Below are positions 12,099 through 25,039 of a stretch of 64,000 bases of DNA, one piece after another. Under the pieces are notes generated by a model. It saw only the letters and a list, made by a program, of their open reading frames with translations, was not told the DNA's origin and made no database searches. Position 1 is the first letter of the stretch. Every line of letters begins with the position of its first letter. The translations under genes were made by a program, and so were the position numbers. The stretch lies in the NCBI GenBank assembly GCA_963853835.1, contig OY970822.1:20431058-20495057 (forward strand), written 5' to 3'. The stretch comes from Calendula officinalis. Its lineage: Eukaryota > Streptophyta > Magnoliopsida > Asterales > Asteraceae.

Positions 12099-14580
12099 AA
12101 ATCTACCCCCCTTAAAAGGATTCCGTCCTCGGAATCACATCGCTTACATATAACCCAAACAAATATTTTCTTGACTCGGTCTCAAATTTTCTTGACAATT
12201 TATAATCCAACTATTTCTATACTTTGTCAACGTCTTCGAATCACCAATTATATTATCTTTGTCACAAATTCGTTGTATCCATAACTATCAACTATTTCAA
12301 GTCGTGTCAATTAAATATCGTCCGTAATTCCTTTACAATCCAAAGCATAGACATTAATAACGTTTTCGACTAGGTTTTAATCTACATATCCAATTATAAC
12401 CCACCGGTGTTCTCATTCCCACCCGATAATCTGTAACTGCTTCAACTACCCAAATGACATCCAACACTTTCTCTAAACCGGAACACAATTATGATCTCAT
12501 CCATCAAAATATGTAACAGCTGTTTTCATCGTGGACCACTAATAAAACTGTATCTGAAAACTCCAAAGTAATGGTACCCAATAAGAGATTGATAAATCAT
12601 TAATTGTCTAAAATCATCAATTAAATCCGCTTTTCTCTTAATCGTAATTTCAAACTCAATGTCTTGCCCATCAAATTCCCTACTCTTATAGTTTTTGGTT
12701 TATCAACTTGATAATAAATCATTTTCATTCGCATACTATTCGCATTATTCTCGGTAATTACATATTATAAACTCCTTCGGTTTGTGAAATTCGCACGTTT
12801 TATATTTAAAAGTTAATAATTTCGCAAATTTGACGCAAAGTTATCAATCACAATCTCCAATTTATGGTTCGAATAACTCTACTTATAAGGTTCAAACCAT
12901 TGCAAAGCATAGGCAGTCTAATTTATTTTACTGTATTATAACATATCCCACTTGTGTAAGGTGAAAACCGCAACATATTACAAAATTCATCATGTTCATC
13001 AGGTCGTGCAAGGACATAAATTAAACAAAATATTTGTCTCTAAGTCTCAAATACCCTCTTATGTTCATTATCTCATCGAAATCTCATACTCTTGTACAGT
13101 TTAACTTGCTAAAGTACCCGCAATTCAAAATCGTCACTATTAATTTATGGTCATAATCCACTAAATTTTAGAGAATACACATCTCACAATTTAATTCCCA
13201 TCAATTCTATAACAACTCGGGATATCATCCATCGATGTAATCGCAATTAAACTTAAATGGTCATTACACTTAGTTCTTTATGTCAGTTTTCAATTTCACA
13301 TACAACACGTGAGATAATCTAGATACCTCCATCATATAACATTTCAGGCCATATAGAGATCATTCATTGACATTCTTTCATATTTAACATCCATAGCATA
13401 GGAAAAACCAATCCACACACATCTGTCTTATACATTTAATCTTCACTCCACAAACTACTACACGAGACTCGACATGTCACGACCAAAAATATCATTTATT
13501 CTTATATTTAATAGTAGTCCTACTCGGACTACCTAGTTTACACCAAATATTACATCAATCTTATCTAAAGGCATATTATTCAAGAAGTATATTATAATTA
13601 CTACCCAAAACCAAATTAAACTTCAGGCACATACGTTGTGACTTAATTCAAATTACCATCCATCATCTTCACTTCCCATGAAGTAAAGGAACAACAAAAA
13701 AAAAAAAACAATCAAATTCATCTTATCATATAATTTTACACACATATATGAGCTATTTGCTCCAATATAACTAACTTACACGTGTAAAAATAGTATTGAT
13801 CAGAAACATACCGGTAATGACGTCATCAGTAGTGGTAGCATCTTCAACCGTCATCTGAAACGACCCACCCTCAAATGGGGGTGATTCTTTCTTTTCTTGC
13901 ACGTCAACGATAACGATCCCCCGTCCGACCCGGAACCCGACCGTGTCTTCTTCACCGAAGGGCATTCACACGAACTATGACCTTCCTTTGACAATTCTAA
14001 TATACATCCCTCGAAAAGTTACAATCTTGAATCGTGCCCAAACTACCTACAACACACCTATCACACCGTCTAAACCGAATAAGAATCTGTATGAGTTGAC
14101 ATGTATCTAACACACCATTGTGCCCGATGACTTGTACCACCTCCCGGGTGTTTACGGTTCGAGTTTCCCTATTCTTTATTTCCTTACCACCTCTAATCCT
14201 ATTAGAGACTCGGCTGAGTAGACTTGGATTTCTGAGAACCTAACATGACTCTTTACATCGAAACACAGAATTTGAGATCGCCCTTAATTCTAAGAATTCA
14301 TGTGTGTTACGATCTTAAATGAATTCGCAAACTTTTTCATCAAACTGAACCTATGTAATACTACCCATATGTTCCTCTTTTTTTCAAATGCCCGGTCAAT
14401 AAATCCCACAAAAACGATAACATTTCCTTTCAACTTCCGAGTTGCATACATTACCCTTAACTCGTCTTCATATTTACACATGTTCAAATCTCATGACAGA
14501 TTTATAAGATTTCCTATACCCAACAGTAGTGCATTCTTTGTTGTTAGGCACGTGCAATGATAAACAATTACGCACGAATA
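12099..14580 (-). pseudogene. Internal region of an old, heavily decayed Gypsy element
   Basis: The order on the minus strand matches the younger element but is compressed by deletions. At 12115-12140 the sequence matches the pol 3' end just inside the 776-2492 LTR. At about 12600-12660 it matches the start of reverse transcriptase (compare about 7080-7140). At 13771-13965 an open stretch includes a GGSFQMT...DDVITGMFLIN segment, matching the gag-protease junction of the younger element. At 14290-14487 there is a weak gag-like stretch. No domain is intact. No primer-binding site or 5' LTR is found to the right, so the element is truncated. Confidence 0.7.
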
Positions 14581-14595
14581 ACATAAGCACACAAA

Positions 14596-14975
14596 TGGGT
14601 GTTTTTAGTGGTTTGTACCAAATTATCTTTTAATTTCATTTTAAATATACAAATAATTTAAAATAATGTTTGGCAAAATTATTTATGTTTTAGACATTCA
14701 AAATAGAGTTTTGAAAAAAATAAACGGGCGGGTAAATGCTTATTAATTATTACATTTTAAAAACTGGTTATTTGCATTTAACTATTAACTAAACAAATAA
14801 CTGGGTTTGTTAAATACTAAAAAAACTAATTATCTGATTATTGTGATTTCAAACAACATAATCAAATATAAACACTATATTTAATTTCAAAATATCGTTT
14901 TGTAATCGCTAATTAGATAATTATTCATTTTTAAAACACATATATATTTCAATAAGCAATCCCAAATACCACAAA
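14596..14975. mobile_element. MITE family A, copy 1 (decayed)
   Basis: The internal sequence is homologous to 36126-36505 in the same orientation and to 17260-17644 inverted. Shared words include gtgtttggcaaaa, aaaatagagttttgaaaa and tctgattattg. The ends (gggtgttttt and gcaatcccaaatacc) are diverged versions of the family termini, so the boundaries are approximate. Confidence 0.6.
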
Positions 14976-15045
14976 TCAAATCAAATGTGCAAGTGCCATC
15001 TCTTAAGGAGTCGATAAAGTACAATATGTGTTTTTACAGGTTTTA

Positions 15046-15376
15046 GAGGGTGTTTAGGAATTCATTTGAAAAGTGCATATTGACTTATTGGCTTCTTTAA
15101 AAAGTCAAAAAGTCAATAAGTTAATAAGTTGTTTGGATAAGGTAAAAAGTGTTTTTTAAATGGCTTTTTGAAAAGCTTTGAAAATGAGTTTTTAAAAATT
15201 AAGGAGGAACTTACTTTTCAAAGAGCTTTTTAGCCTTTCACTACAAAAAAAGACAATAAGTCAATAAGCTAAATCAAACACTATTTTTAAAATAACTTTT
15301 TAAACCCAAAAAGTCAATAAGGACTTTTACTTAAAAGTACTTTTGAAGTTAAATAAGCACATCCAAACATACCCTT
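15046..15376. mobile_element. MITE-like foldback with gggtgttt ends
   Basis: The left end gagggtgtttaggaat and the right end atccaaacataccctt form imperfect terminal inverted repeats. The arms carry repeated tcaataagtcaataagc-like words on both sides. No target duplication was identified and there is no coding capacity. Confidence 0.55.
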
Positions 15377-16353
15377 AATATTGTAAGTGTAGAACTTATG
15401 CGATTTCCATATTTCCATGGGCCATCAAGTAAGCGAAAACGACAATAAAACACAAACGAAAGGCGTTCCTTCAAGATTTTTTAGTGATCAATCAATATTT
15501 ATCTCATTTCCTTCAACTTTGAATTTGAAATCCATCAAAACTGGTGCTAGTAATAAAAGGGTTTCTTGATTACAAATAGTTTAGGGGCTAGTTATTATAA
15601 CTTTACAAATGTTGCAAATGAAAAGTAAAAAATAGATGGGTGGCAAATAGATTTACCATTAGATCAAACACATATAATTTTTATGTACTTATAATCAACT
15701 GCTTTATTCACAAAGTTTATAAGTGATAGATATAATATTGAGACTATATCCAAAACTTTTTTAAACATAAATTTGATCACCCTGGAAATTCTTTATAAAC
15801 GAAAATATTTATGGAAAAGAAAAATCGACCCAATAAACTAAGGATATTAATATTGAGACTAGATCCAAAACTTTTTAAATATAGATCCAAGATTGTTCAA
15901 ATTTGTCTTTTTCTTTTTTGATTCTTTTGCTGGTCAACCCCTGTAAGAATTTAATTCTAATATCACCCCTTGAGACTTACTTTGTTACTTTTCTTTCCCT
16001 TCATGTCTTCCATTTACATTGTCTTTCATTAGAGTTAATTATTGGAAACACGACTGTGTTATAAACTGTGGGCAATATTACAAGTATACTACTAAACAAC
16101 TTGAATATTTGAGTGATTTAGTTTTGATTGATTGTTCTTTATAAATGGCATCGAGTTGACCACCCACAATAAACTATCATATTATACATATGTACCAAAT
16201 AATGTGACCTATGACGTTAAAAACGTCTTCTATGTATTTTTTAAAAAGAACAAAAATAATAATTAATTGAATTATTTTATTATGTATTTATGTAGTTTGA
16301 TTGATCTTATCACAAGTGTTATCAAATTATCAAGACTATTTGGTGATTCCTTA
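15377..16353. other. Intergenic, nothing recognised
   Basis: This is AT-rich sequence without a supportable exon, RNA gene or element boundary. Confidence 0.5.
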
Positions 16354-16361
16354 GCGATAAA

Positions 16362-16537
16362 CAGAGGATGACCTAATATAGTGTACGGGGTTGCCTGTGC
16401 AACCCATAAAATTTTTCCGGATAATGTTAAAATAATATTAAAAATTTTAAATTTTTCATTTTGTTAGTGTAGGTGACACAACTGAGAAAAAATATGCAAC
16501 CGGTGACCCCTGAACTTTTTTTCAGGGTCCGCCACTG
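16362..16537. mobile_element. Short hAT-type MITE
   Basis: This 176 bp element starts CAGAGGATGACC and ends GGGTCCGCCACTG, an imperfect inverted repeat of the CAGTGGCGGACCC type. It is flanked by gcgataaa (16354-16361) and gcaataaa (16538-16545), an 8 bp target duplication with one mismatch, which is the hAT length. Confidence 0.7.
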
Positions 16538-16545
16538 GCAATAAA

Positions 16546-17255
16546 GATACTTCAAATAATCTTATAGCGGTCGCAGAATAGGTTGCATACCTCACAAGTA
16601 AAAATCGACCATGGTTATAGACAGAGTTATAGAAAAGTTCTAAAGAAAAAAATCATTTAAACGTTACCATTTTTTCAAAATACCAAAGTGGAAATCATTT
16701 CAACAATTAACGGGACCATAAAAATTCTTTCATTATATTTATTTACAAATTTTAAAGTCCCAAAATCACAAACTACCCATACAAATCAAAATCGCCGAAT
16801 TGTCTTGGTTTTGGTTAATTGGTGAATACTATTATCAGCAAATGAAACATGGCAGTTTGGCCTAAAAAAGAAACAAATGAAAACGACCAAAACCAAATCA
16901 CATTTTATAAAGAGGTGGATTACAAAAAATGGTATGTAATTTTCGCCTCTTCCCAGGTGAGTATACTTACAAGTTACAACGTCTCATATTTAGCCAATAA
17001 AAATTTGTTTGTCAATATGTGGAAGATACTCTCATGAGATTATATATAAATTACTTTCATTAAATAAAATAACATTCAATATAATATAAACTATAGTATA
17101 ATTTACTATTAAACGATTATGATCAAACAAGTAACGTTTCAAAAGACATGTATAAATATTATGGCATGACAAAAAGCAATCTGTGTACCCATTTTTATAC
17201 CAACTAGAAAAAACCAATGGGGGAGCAACTTAATTTGAGTTTTGCTTACTATGAC
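16546..17255. other. Intergenic, nothing recognised
   Basis: No exon with splice support was found. A 62-codon open frame at 16849-17037 has no recognisable similarity and AT-driven composition. Confidence 0.5.
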
Positions 17256-17259
17256 TTAA

Positions 17260-17644
17260 GGGGGTGTTTGAGATTGCTTATTGAAAATAGATTATGTGTT
17301 TTGAAAATGAATAATCAGATAATCAGCGGTTACAAAACGTGATTATGAAAAGTAGTGTTTGGATTTGATTATGCTGTTTCAAATCGCAATAATCAGATAA
17401 TCTATTTTTTAGTGTTTGGCAAACCTAATTATTTGTTTAGTTAATAGGTAATATTCAAAACTCCATTTTCAAAACGCAAATAAGTAGGTACCAACCTACT
17501 TTTTCAAAACTCCATTTTGAAAGCTGCAAAACGCAAATAAGTGATTATTTCATATCTTTTGCCAAACACTAGTTCTAGATTATTTACGTTTTCAAAACGA
17601 AATAAGCAGATAATCTGCTTCAAATCGCAATCCCAAACACCCTC
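17260..17644. mobile_element. MITE family A, copy 2 (inverted)
   Basis: The termini GGGGGTGTTTGAGATTGC and GCAATCCCAAACACCCTC are inverted repeats. The element is flanked on both sides by ttaa (17256-17259 and 17645-17648). The interior is the reverse complement of copies 1 and 3. The Tourist-like terminus suggests PIF/Harbinger, but a 4 bp TTAA flank does not settle the superfamily. Confidence 0.75.
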
Positions 17645-18056
17645 TTAAATATTAGGCTATGTATTATTAAAGGGAAAATTGTTAAGAAAAATAATACTTG
17701 TAATATATAAATTTTGAGAACGTTGAGTATTTAAATTTGTTCTTACTTATTAAAAGATAATATAAATTAAATTTTCTCATACTTAGATGAACATATGCAA
17801 AAAACTGCAACTTTTACATACCCTAAATAATCAGATTAGTATATTAAAAATTACAATTTTCCCTCATCAACACATATATGATATAATATTTTCTTACACA
17901 AAACAATTTTTTATATTTTGTAATGATTATTGGCCTAATATATTAAACATATAAGTTGGATTAAAAAGTTACTTGTAATAAGTAACTATATATTTAAATT
18001 ACTTACCAATAATATGTAATCTAGTGATAAATTAATAGTAAGGTATCTAAAATAAT
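17645..18056. other. Intergenic, nothing recognised
   Basis: This is very AT-rich sequence. No gene or element boundary was seen. Confidence 0.5.
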
Positions 18057-18064
18057 CTCATAGA

Positions 18065-18629
18065 CACTGCCGGATCTCTTTGGAGTTCGGAAGGGCCCGT
18101 GCTTACCCTTAATTTTTCTACCAAAAATGTAAATATTTTCACAAAAAAATAAAGTATATGTCGGTGCTACCCCTAAAAAAGTGTTTAGCTATCCTTCACT
18201 TATAATTTCAGCAAAAAAATAGTCCGAACTTGAAAGTCTCAATGTTGTTTAGATTATTAGTGAGCTCAAATGTCAATTTAGTTTGACAAATGAAGCTCAC
18301 TTTCCACTTTGTGACAATTTTAACAAAAAACTGATATTTTTTTGTCTCTTGATTGAATCATCAAAGACAAATATCAAACAATATAAACCAATTGATTTGT
18401 AATGTAGAAAATGAAACACTTATGAAGATTACGGATGAAAATTTAACGACTCGTTTCCGGAAAACAGGGCAACGAAGATGACAACTTTAAAATGTAATAT
18501 CTAGTTTTTATTCTAGTTTTTCGTTTTAAAATGTTTAATGAACCTGTACTTTTTTAATTTTAATGTTATTATATATTACGTGGAAAGAAATTGTGTTACC
18601 CCTTAACATTCGTTCTGGGTCCGCCACTG
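18065..18629. mobile_element. hAT-type non-autonomous element
   Basis: This 565 bp element starts CACTGCCGGATC and ends GGGTCCGCCACTG. The flanks ctcataga (18057-18064) and ctcatgga (18630-18637) form an 8 bp target duplication with one mismatch. Its right end is the same as that of the 16362-16537 element, so the two belong to related families. It has no transposase. Confidence 0.7.
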
Positions 18630-18637
18630 CTCATGGA

Positions 18638-19078
18638 GCTTATATAGTTGATCTCTTTCCTGAGTAACATTTATCAGATAGCTTGGGGAATGCTCAGAAT
18701 GACAACGACAATGATTAGGTTGTGTACATCCGAACAAATCTCGACCACCATGAGAAAACTCATTATAAATGATAATACCCTTATAAAAAATATTTAAATC
18801 TACTTGCTATATGTTTATTGTAAAAAAGATAAATCTTCTGTGCAAGGTGCACCCAAATTATGTGCAGAAAAGAGTAACAGGTTACTGCAAATAGTAAAAA
18901 GAAAGTGTTGCATATATTTTGGGGAAAAAAGTCACATCTTAAGGGTAGTTACTATATATCATCAAAGCGAAGGGGGCAAAGACTTCAGTTCACTCATAAT
19001 ACAAGGGGAAAAGAACAATTAAACCAACTTCGTGGATCCCCAATTTGATTTGAAATCATAAATCCGCCCTAACCCCAT
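18638..19078. other. Upstream region of the KIN-12 gene
   Basis: No gene is seen. A 72-codon open frame at 18804-19022 has no recognisable domain. The segment is the distal promoter side of the kinesin at 19197. Confidence 0.4.
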
Positions 19079-19089
19079 TCCAACGGCTA
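19079..19089 (+). promoter_or_regulatory. MSA-like M-phase activator element
   Basis: TCCAACGGCTA fits the MSA consensus YCYAACGGYYA at every position, 108 bases before the KIN-12 start codon. MSA elements are bound by three-repeat MYB (MYB3R) factors and drive G2/M expression of plant cytokinesis genes. The role at this site is inferred. Confidence 0.6.
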
Positions 19090-19196
19090 CATCTCACTCT
19101 TTACAGCGTGCATCTCTCATCATTTCTCGCTGAATTGTCTGCCGGAACCCTTATTTCTCTCACTCTATTGATCTTACTCCGACCAAGGGTTTCGAA

Positions 19197-21171
19197 ATGA
19201 TGAAGCACATTAAGCGAAACCCTATATTGAGGGAAAATTCTGTTGACAGTCCACCATTAAACCCTAGTCCGATAAAGCAAACTAAATCTTCTAGCCGGAA
19301 GCAGAAATTTTCTAACGAAAATGCTCCACCGTCTGACGTCAACGCCATTCCAGATTTATCACCTTCTCCGTCGTTTACAGGTAAACCGTCTCCTGCTGGT
19401 GGTGGTGCTAAGTTGAAATCACCGCTTCCACCAAGACCTCCGTCAAAGAACATTAGCCGGAAGCTTAGTAATGATTTTCCTCCTGAAACTGCCGCATGTG
19501 GATCTTCTGATACGGGAGTTCAGGTAAATCAATTGGATGTGATCTTATTTTTCAAAACCCTAACACTGTGTAATTCTACATGAAATCATACAAGAATGCA
19601 GTTTTACGCATGTAAATTTATGTTATGCTTACTATTGTTACATGACTATCAGCTGAAATGGAATCATCTCAACATATATATATTTAATGTGTTGTGATCT
19701 GGCTCAAATTAGGTTATTGTGCGAATGAGACCACCAAACAAGAATGAAGAAGAGGGGGAAGTTATAGTCCAGAAGACATCTGGCGATTCGTTGTCCATAC
19801 TCGGGCAACCATTTACTTTTGATTCAGTAGCAGATGCAGCCTCTACTCAGGCGAGTTTTCATATATTTTTTGTTTTTTATGAAAGAATTTAGAGTTTAAC
19901 ATGGATGAAGTAGTTATTCTTTTTTTCTGTTGCATTTCAGAAGTAGTTATTTTTTTCTTCTGTTGCATTTCATTTGTCTATTCAGGGTGATATATTCCAT
20001 CTCGTAGGAGCCCCCCTTGTTGAAAACTGCCTAGCTGGATTTAACAGCTCTGTATTTGCATACGGGCAGGTACAGTTTGGTCTATTTTAGTCTCTTATAT
20101 AGATATATATGTACTGCCTATAACTAAAACAACTTTCTTTATATGTTATTCGTTGCTACATACATTAACAATGCACCATGTATTAAAATTGGGCAGACTG
20201 GGAGTGGCAAAACATACACAATATGGGGGCCAGCGAATGTACTGTTGGAAGATAATGATCAACAAGGTTTGACACCCCGTGTGTTTGAACGACTTTTTAC
20301 TCGCATTAATGAGGTGAGATTGTATGTCATCTTTATGTTTCACATGTCAAATCTTTTATCAAATTACCTCAATATTTACTTGTCTTGTTACTCATGAGTT
20401 AATTGCAAATTCGAATAGGAGCAAAATAAATATGCTGACAAGCAGCTCACGTATCAATGCCGTTGTTCTTTTCTGGAGGTAACATGATAGTTTATTTACC
20501 ATTGACATAGACATAGACATAGACAAAGACAAAGACAATTGAACTTGTGCTGTTACAGTTGTCCTAATTCTGAAACATTGTATTTGCAGATATACAATGA
20601 ACAGATAACTGATTTACTGGATCCATGCCAAAGAAACCTTCATATAAGAGAAGATACCAAAACGGGTGTTTATGTAGAAAATTTGACTGAGGAGTCTGTC
20701 TGCAGTATAAAGGATGTGACTCAGCTTCTGAAAAAGGTTTTTATACTCATCCTGTTTAGTTGATTGGATGAGATATTCGTGGAAACTGTTTGTTTGTGTG
20801 TTATTTTGTTCTTAGTATGATAGTTGTATGCAGGGTTTATCAAATAGGAGGACTGGATCTACAAGTCTAAATATGGAGAGTTCTCGTTCACACAGTGTTT
20901 TTACTTGTGTTGTTGAATCACATTGCAAGGTAACAAAAAGATTCTTGCTTTTAACCCTTATGATTTCCAAAATATTAAAATTTTGAATTGATATACTCAT
21001 TGTAGAGCATGGATGGTTTGAGCTCGTTGAAAACAAGCCGAATAAATCTTGTTGACCTTGCTGGTTCAGAAAGACAAAAGTTGACTGGTGCAGCTGGAGA
21101 ACGGTTAAAAGAAGCTGGGAATATTAATCGTTCACTTTCACAGCTTGGGTATCAAACTTTGTTTTATACTA

Positions 21172-21229
<58 letters not shown>

Positions 21230-24080
21230 TTATAGTTTGTGTGTTTGATTTGCAGCAACTTGATTAATATTCTAGCAGAGGTTTCCCAAACAGGAAAGCA
21301 AAGACACATCCCTTACAGAGATTCAAAGTTGACTTTTTTGTTACAAGAGTCTCTTGGTGGTAATGCAAAACTTGCTATGGTCTGTGCCATCTCTCCTGCA
21401 CAAAGGTAACATCACAATCAATTTAAAGTTAACTTATTAATGTTAAATTAATTATTTCTTGATATTTTGTAATTAATTTAATGGTTTATTAGCTGTAAGA
21501 GCGAGACTTTTAGTACATTGAGATTCGCCCAACGTGCAAAGGCTATCAAGAACAAAGCAGTTGTGAATGAACAAATGCAGGATGATGTTAAATCACTGCG
21601 TGAAGTTATAAGGCAACTTAAGGTACATTTTATAATCTAATTTATTTATAATTTTTGGCAACTTTTGATACAAGTAGTAACTGTAAATGATGTATAACAG
21701 GATGAACTGGTGCGTATGAAGTCAAATGGTAACCAAGCTGACCCAGGAGCAGCCTATTCAACGGGCTGGAATGCTCGAAGAAGCTTGAATATTCTGAAAT
21801 TTAGTCTTAATCATCCAATGATGCTGCCACGTGTGGATGATGCTGATGATAATGATGAAGAAATGGAAATAGTTGAGGAAGCTGAGCAAGTTATTTTAGA
21901 AGCCACTGAAGCATGCAAAAACATGGATTCAGGTGACAATAAAAGCTTAATTAGTGATTGCATGTTAATTATATCTTGAAAAGCATTAGTAACACATGAA
22001 ATTAACTGATGCATTAGATAAAACATGTGATGAAGATCCCAAGGATGCATGCAATCCAGATCTAGAGAATAACATGGATGATTCTGCTGGTAACTTAACC
22101 ATAGTACCATCTGAAGTAACCCTAGTTCTCAAGTCTCCAACTCCAAGTGTGTCGCCAAGAGATATTAGCAGCAGCAGAAAAAGTTTAAGGAATTCTGAGA
22201 TTAATGCATTTGCAGAAACTGACCGTTTGGCTGCCAGTCTTATGAGTGGTCTTCAAGTAATTGATAAACATAGAAAAAGTTCAGTTTTGGGACGTTCATC
22301 CTTCAGATTTTCTTATAAATGTGAACCCAAAACAGTTAGAAAAGAGATTGGCGTGCAAACAATGTCTGTGGAGAAGGAGTTTTTATGCAGCAATTGCAAG
22401 TCGGAACAAGTAAATGATGATAGTTTGAATATGCAGTTGGTTCCTGTTGATGTGTCACCATTGGTTGATAATAATAATAATAATAATTCCAAGCAGATTG
22501 TTCTTCCTAAAGTACGCTTTCTTAAATAACAAAAAAATAGGTTTTATTTTATTGACATTGTCAGTCTTATTTATGTTTAACACGTTCTTGCAGGCTGTGG
22601 AAAAAGTGTTAGCTGGTGCCATAAGGAGAGAAATGGCAATGGAAGAGTACTGCACCAAACAAAATGGTGAAATCATGCAACTTAATCGTCTGGTATGTTT
22701 CTACAGCTGGCAAGATGTCAACTTGAAATGATTTTTTCAGTGTTTTAAGTTTTTAACTACTTTCATTCTATTTTCACCACAGGTGCAACAGTATAAACAC
22801 GAACGTGAATGTAGTTCGATTATTGGGCAGCTGCAAGAAGACAAAATTGCTCGTTTAGAGAAACTGATGGATGGTGTTTTGTCGGCTGAGGAATTTGTTA
22901 ATGAAGAACTGACGTATTTAGCAGATAAGCATGAGGTATGCATGCCTATTTTTACCTTAATTTGTCTACTTTTATAGTTTTTACCATTTAACCTCTTGTT
23001 ACATGTAATGTAATACAGATTTTGAAGGAAAAATATGAGAATCATCCAGAGATTCTTAGGAAAGAGATGGAGTTAAAAAGTGTAAATGACGAATTGGAAC
23101 GATACAAGAATTTCTTTGATATTGGGGAAAGAGATGTATTAATGGAAGAAATTCAAGATTTAAGAAGTCAACTTCAGTCTTACGTTGACTCTTCACTTAA
23201 AAAACAACAAACTCCTGTTTTGCAAATAACTAACGGAGAGGAGAGTGAGTTGGCTGTTGAATCAGAAAGAATTCGTTTAATTGAAGAAGAAGAAAGTAAA
23301 TGGATAAGTCTTGTACAAGAACTGAAGCACAAAGTACAAGAAAGCGAGCTGGTTGTTGAAAAACAAAGGCGGGAGCTTGATTCTGAGAGAAAATGCTCAC
23401 AAGAGCTCAAGGAAGCCATGCAAATGGCTATGGAAGGCCATGCACGCATGCTTGAGAATTATGCTGATTTGGAAGAAAAACATATAAATATGCTCATAAA
23501 CCAACGAAGAGTTCAAGATGGAACTGAAGAAATTAAGAAAGCGGCTGCAAAAGCGGGAGTAAGGGGTGCTGAATCAAGGTTTATAAATGCTCTTGCACAA
23601 CAGATTTCAGTTTTAAAAATGGAAAAAGAAAAAGATAGAAAACGTTATAGGGATGAAATTCAAGGCCTTCAGGAACAGTTGAATGACACCACAGAAGCTG
23701 TTCAGGCTGCTGGTGAGTTGGTTGTTCGACTCAGAGATGCAGAACAAGCCGTTGCTGCTGCACAAGTTAGTTTATTCTTTTTCCTTTTCTTTTAAATAAA
23801 ATATTAATTAATTTAGTGACAATGTAGTTACTGTAATTGGATTTGTTATAAAAATATGCAGGAACGAGCTATGGAGGCTGAAGAAGAAACGGAAAAGGCT
23901 TTGAAACAGATTGAAAAACTGAAGAAAAAGCAGAAGGTTGAGGCAGCATCAACCCCTGTTTATGATATGCCAATTTATGACAGAGAAGAGTCAAACATCA
24001 CATTTGACCAACAGTTGACCACATTTGACCAAGAAGAACACATTTCTTGGTTCTCTGGATACGATGCATGCAACATATAA
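19197..24080 (+). CDS. KIN12A: Phragmoplast-associated kinesin-12 (KIN-12A/B, PAKRP1 type)
   Basis: This plus-end motor acts at the midline of the phragmoplast, where antiparallel microtubules meet during cell-plate formation. The model has 16 exons: 19197-19523, 19713-19850, 19986-20069, 20197-20313, 20419-20478, 20590-20736, 20834-20929, 21006-21148, 21256-21405, 21493-21622, 21701-21932, 22018-22511, 22594-22692, 22783-22935, 23019-23765, 23862-24080. They total 3336 bases, 1111 residues. An N-terminal Pro/Ser-rich tail (residues 1-109) precedes the motor (about 110-464), which has P-loop GQTGSGKT near 182-189, switch I SSRSH and switch II DLAGSE. Long Glu/Lys-rich coiled coils follow. N-terminal words such as SPLPPRPPS and the motor match PAKRP1. 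It is somewhat shorter than I recall for the Arabidopsis proteins (about 1300). I cannot separate KIN-12A from KIN-12B. Intron 2 has a GC donor. Confidence 0.93.
21171..21225 (+). repeat. (ATT)n microsatellite in a KIN-12 intron
   Basis: A run of about eighteen ATT/TTA units lies in the intron between the switch II exon and the next exon. It is a likely length-polymorphic marker. Confidence 0.9.
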
Positions 24081-24555
24081 CAAATAGCCTAGTTAAGGTA
24101 AGGTACATAAATTTCTTGTCAAGATTTGTATGTACTGGTATAAAGTTCTTGTTATATATACAACATTAGTGATGAATGAAATATATTATTTTTTTCATCT
24201 ATAAACAATAGATAAGGGAGGTTTTGTATCTCAAATTAGAAAGTATGAGTTTGCAATATGAAATGATTTATTTTGGCCTATCTTATCTTCAAGTAGGATT
24301 GGATTATTTCATGTCTATTTGCTGCTTGATTGTGTATGATTCTAGTTCGCGTCTGTAGAGACCATTAAACAAGTAACTTGTGGTCTTGTCTTGTTTTGAT
24401 ATGTATATCTCCCCACCTACTTGTGGACCACTTGTGTATATGTAATATTGGACCAAACTAGATAATTATCCTATTCCTAGCCATATATCATTATATCTAT
24501 ACGAGATGGATCACATATTCCATTTTCTTTCTAGGAAATGTTAGAATTTTGTAAG
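24081..24555. other. KIN-12 3' flank
   Basis: This is the probable 3' untranslated region followed by intergenic sequence. Nothing else was recognised. Confidence 0.5.
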
Positions 24556-24855
24556 ACTATGGGGTATGGGCTATGTGGTGGTGTGGTGTCTATGTGGCAA
24601 CCACCACCCCGTTAAAAGAAAGGGAACACCACCCCCCTCACAAGTGGTGGTGTGGTGTGTTGATAGGTCCCACCTTTTGTCTCTCAAATTCCTCCACCAC
24701 ACTCGTTATGTCATGTTACCGTGGCCACTCCCGTTAACCCCATACCACCACGCGTGGGAGGGGGCGGTGTTCTTTTTTTCTCCCGGTGGTGTGGTCCACT
24801 CCACATAGGATCCACCTCAGCACCACCACCACGCCTCTTGGCCCATACCGTATAA
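24556..24855. mobile_element. Foldback built on GGTGGTGTGG words
   Basis: The left end atggggtatgggctatgtgg and the right end ggcccatacc are approximately inverted. Both arms are rich in ggtggtgtggtg or its complement, with a CCACC/GGTGG alternation in between. No clear target duplication was found, so the boundaries and class are uncertain. Confidence 0.45.
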
Positions 24856-25039
24856 CCTAAAAGATTAGACACGGGATGGACCATGATGGCGATATATGGA
24901 TACAAATATTAAATTTGATCATAAAAACTATTATTAGCTTGCTAGAACCCTCTAAATAGTGGTTGGATTGGTAATATAGAACTTTATATACCATATTTCC
25001 TTTGGTTTATTAACATGGGTTGTTTTTATGACTCAAATG

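Noticed and set aside
17256..17648. piggyBac assignment from TTAA flanks
   Set aside because: The termini are of the GGGTGTTTG Tourist style and the other two copies lack TTAA, so the flank may be chance.
22737..23449. Minus-strand open frames in KIN-12
   Set aside because: They are antisense shadows of coiled-coil exons; Ser/Leu/Cys-rich composition is typical of reversed Glu/Lys codons.
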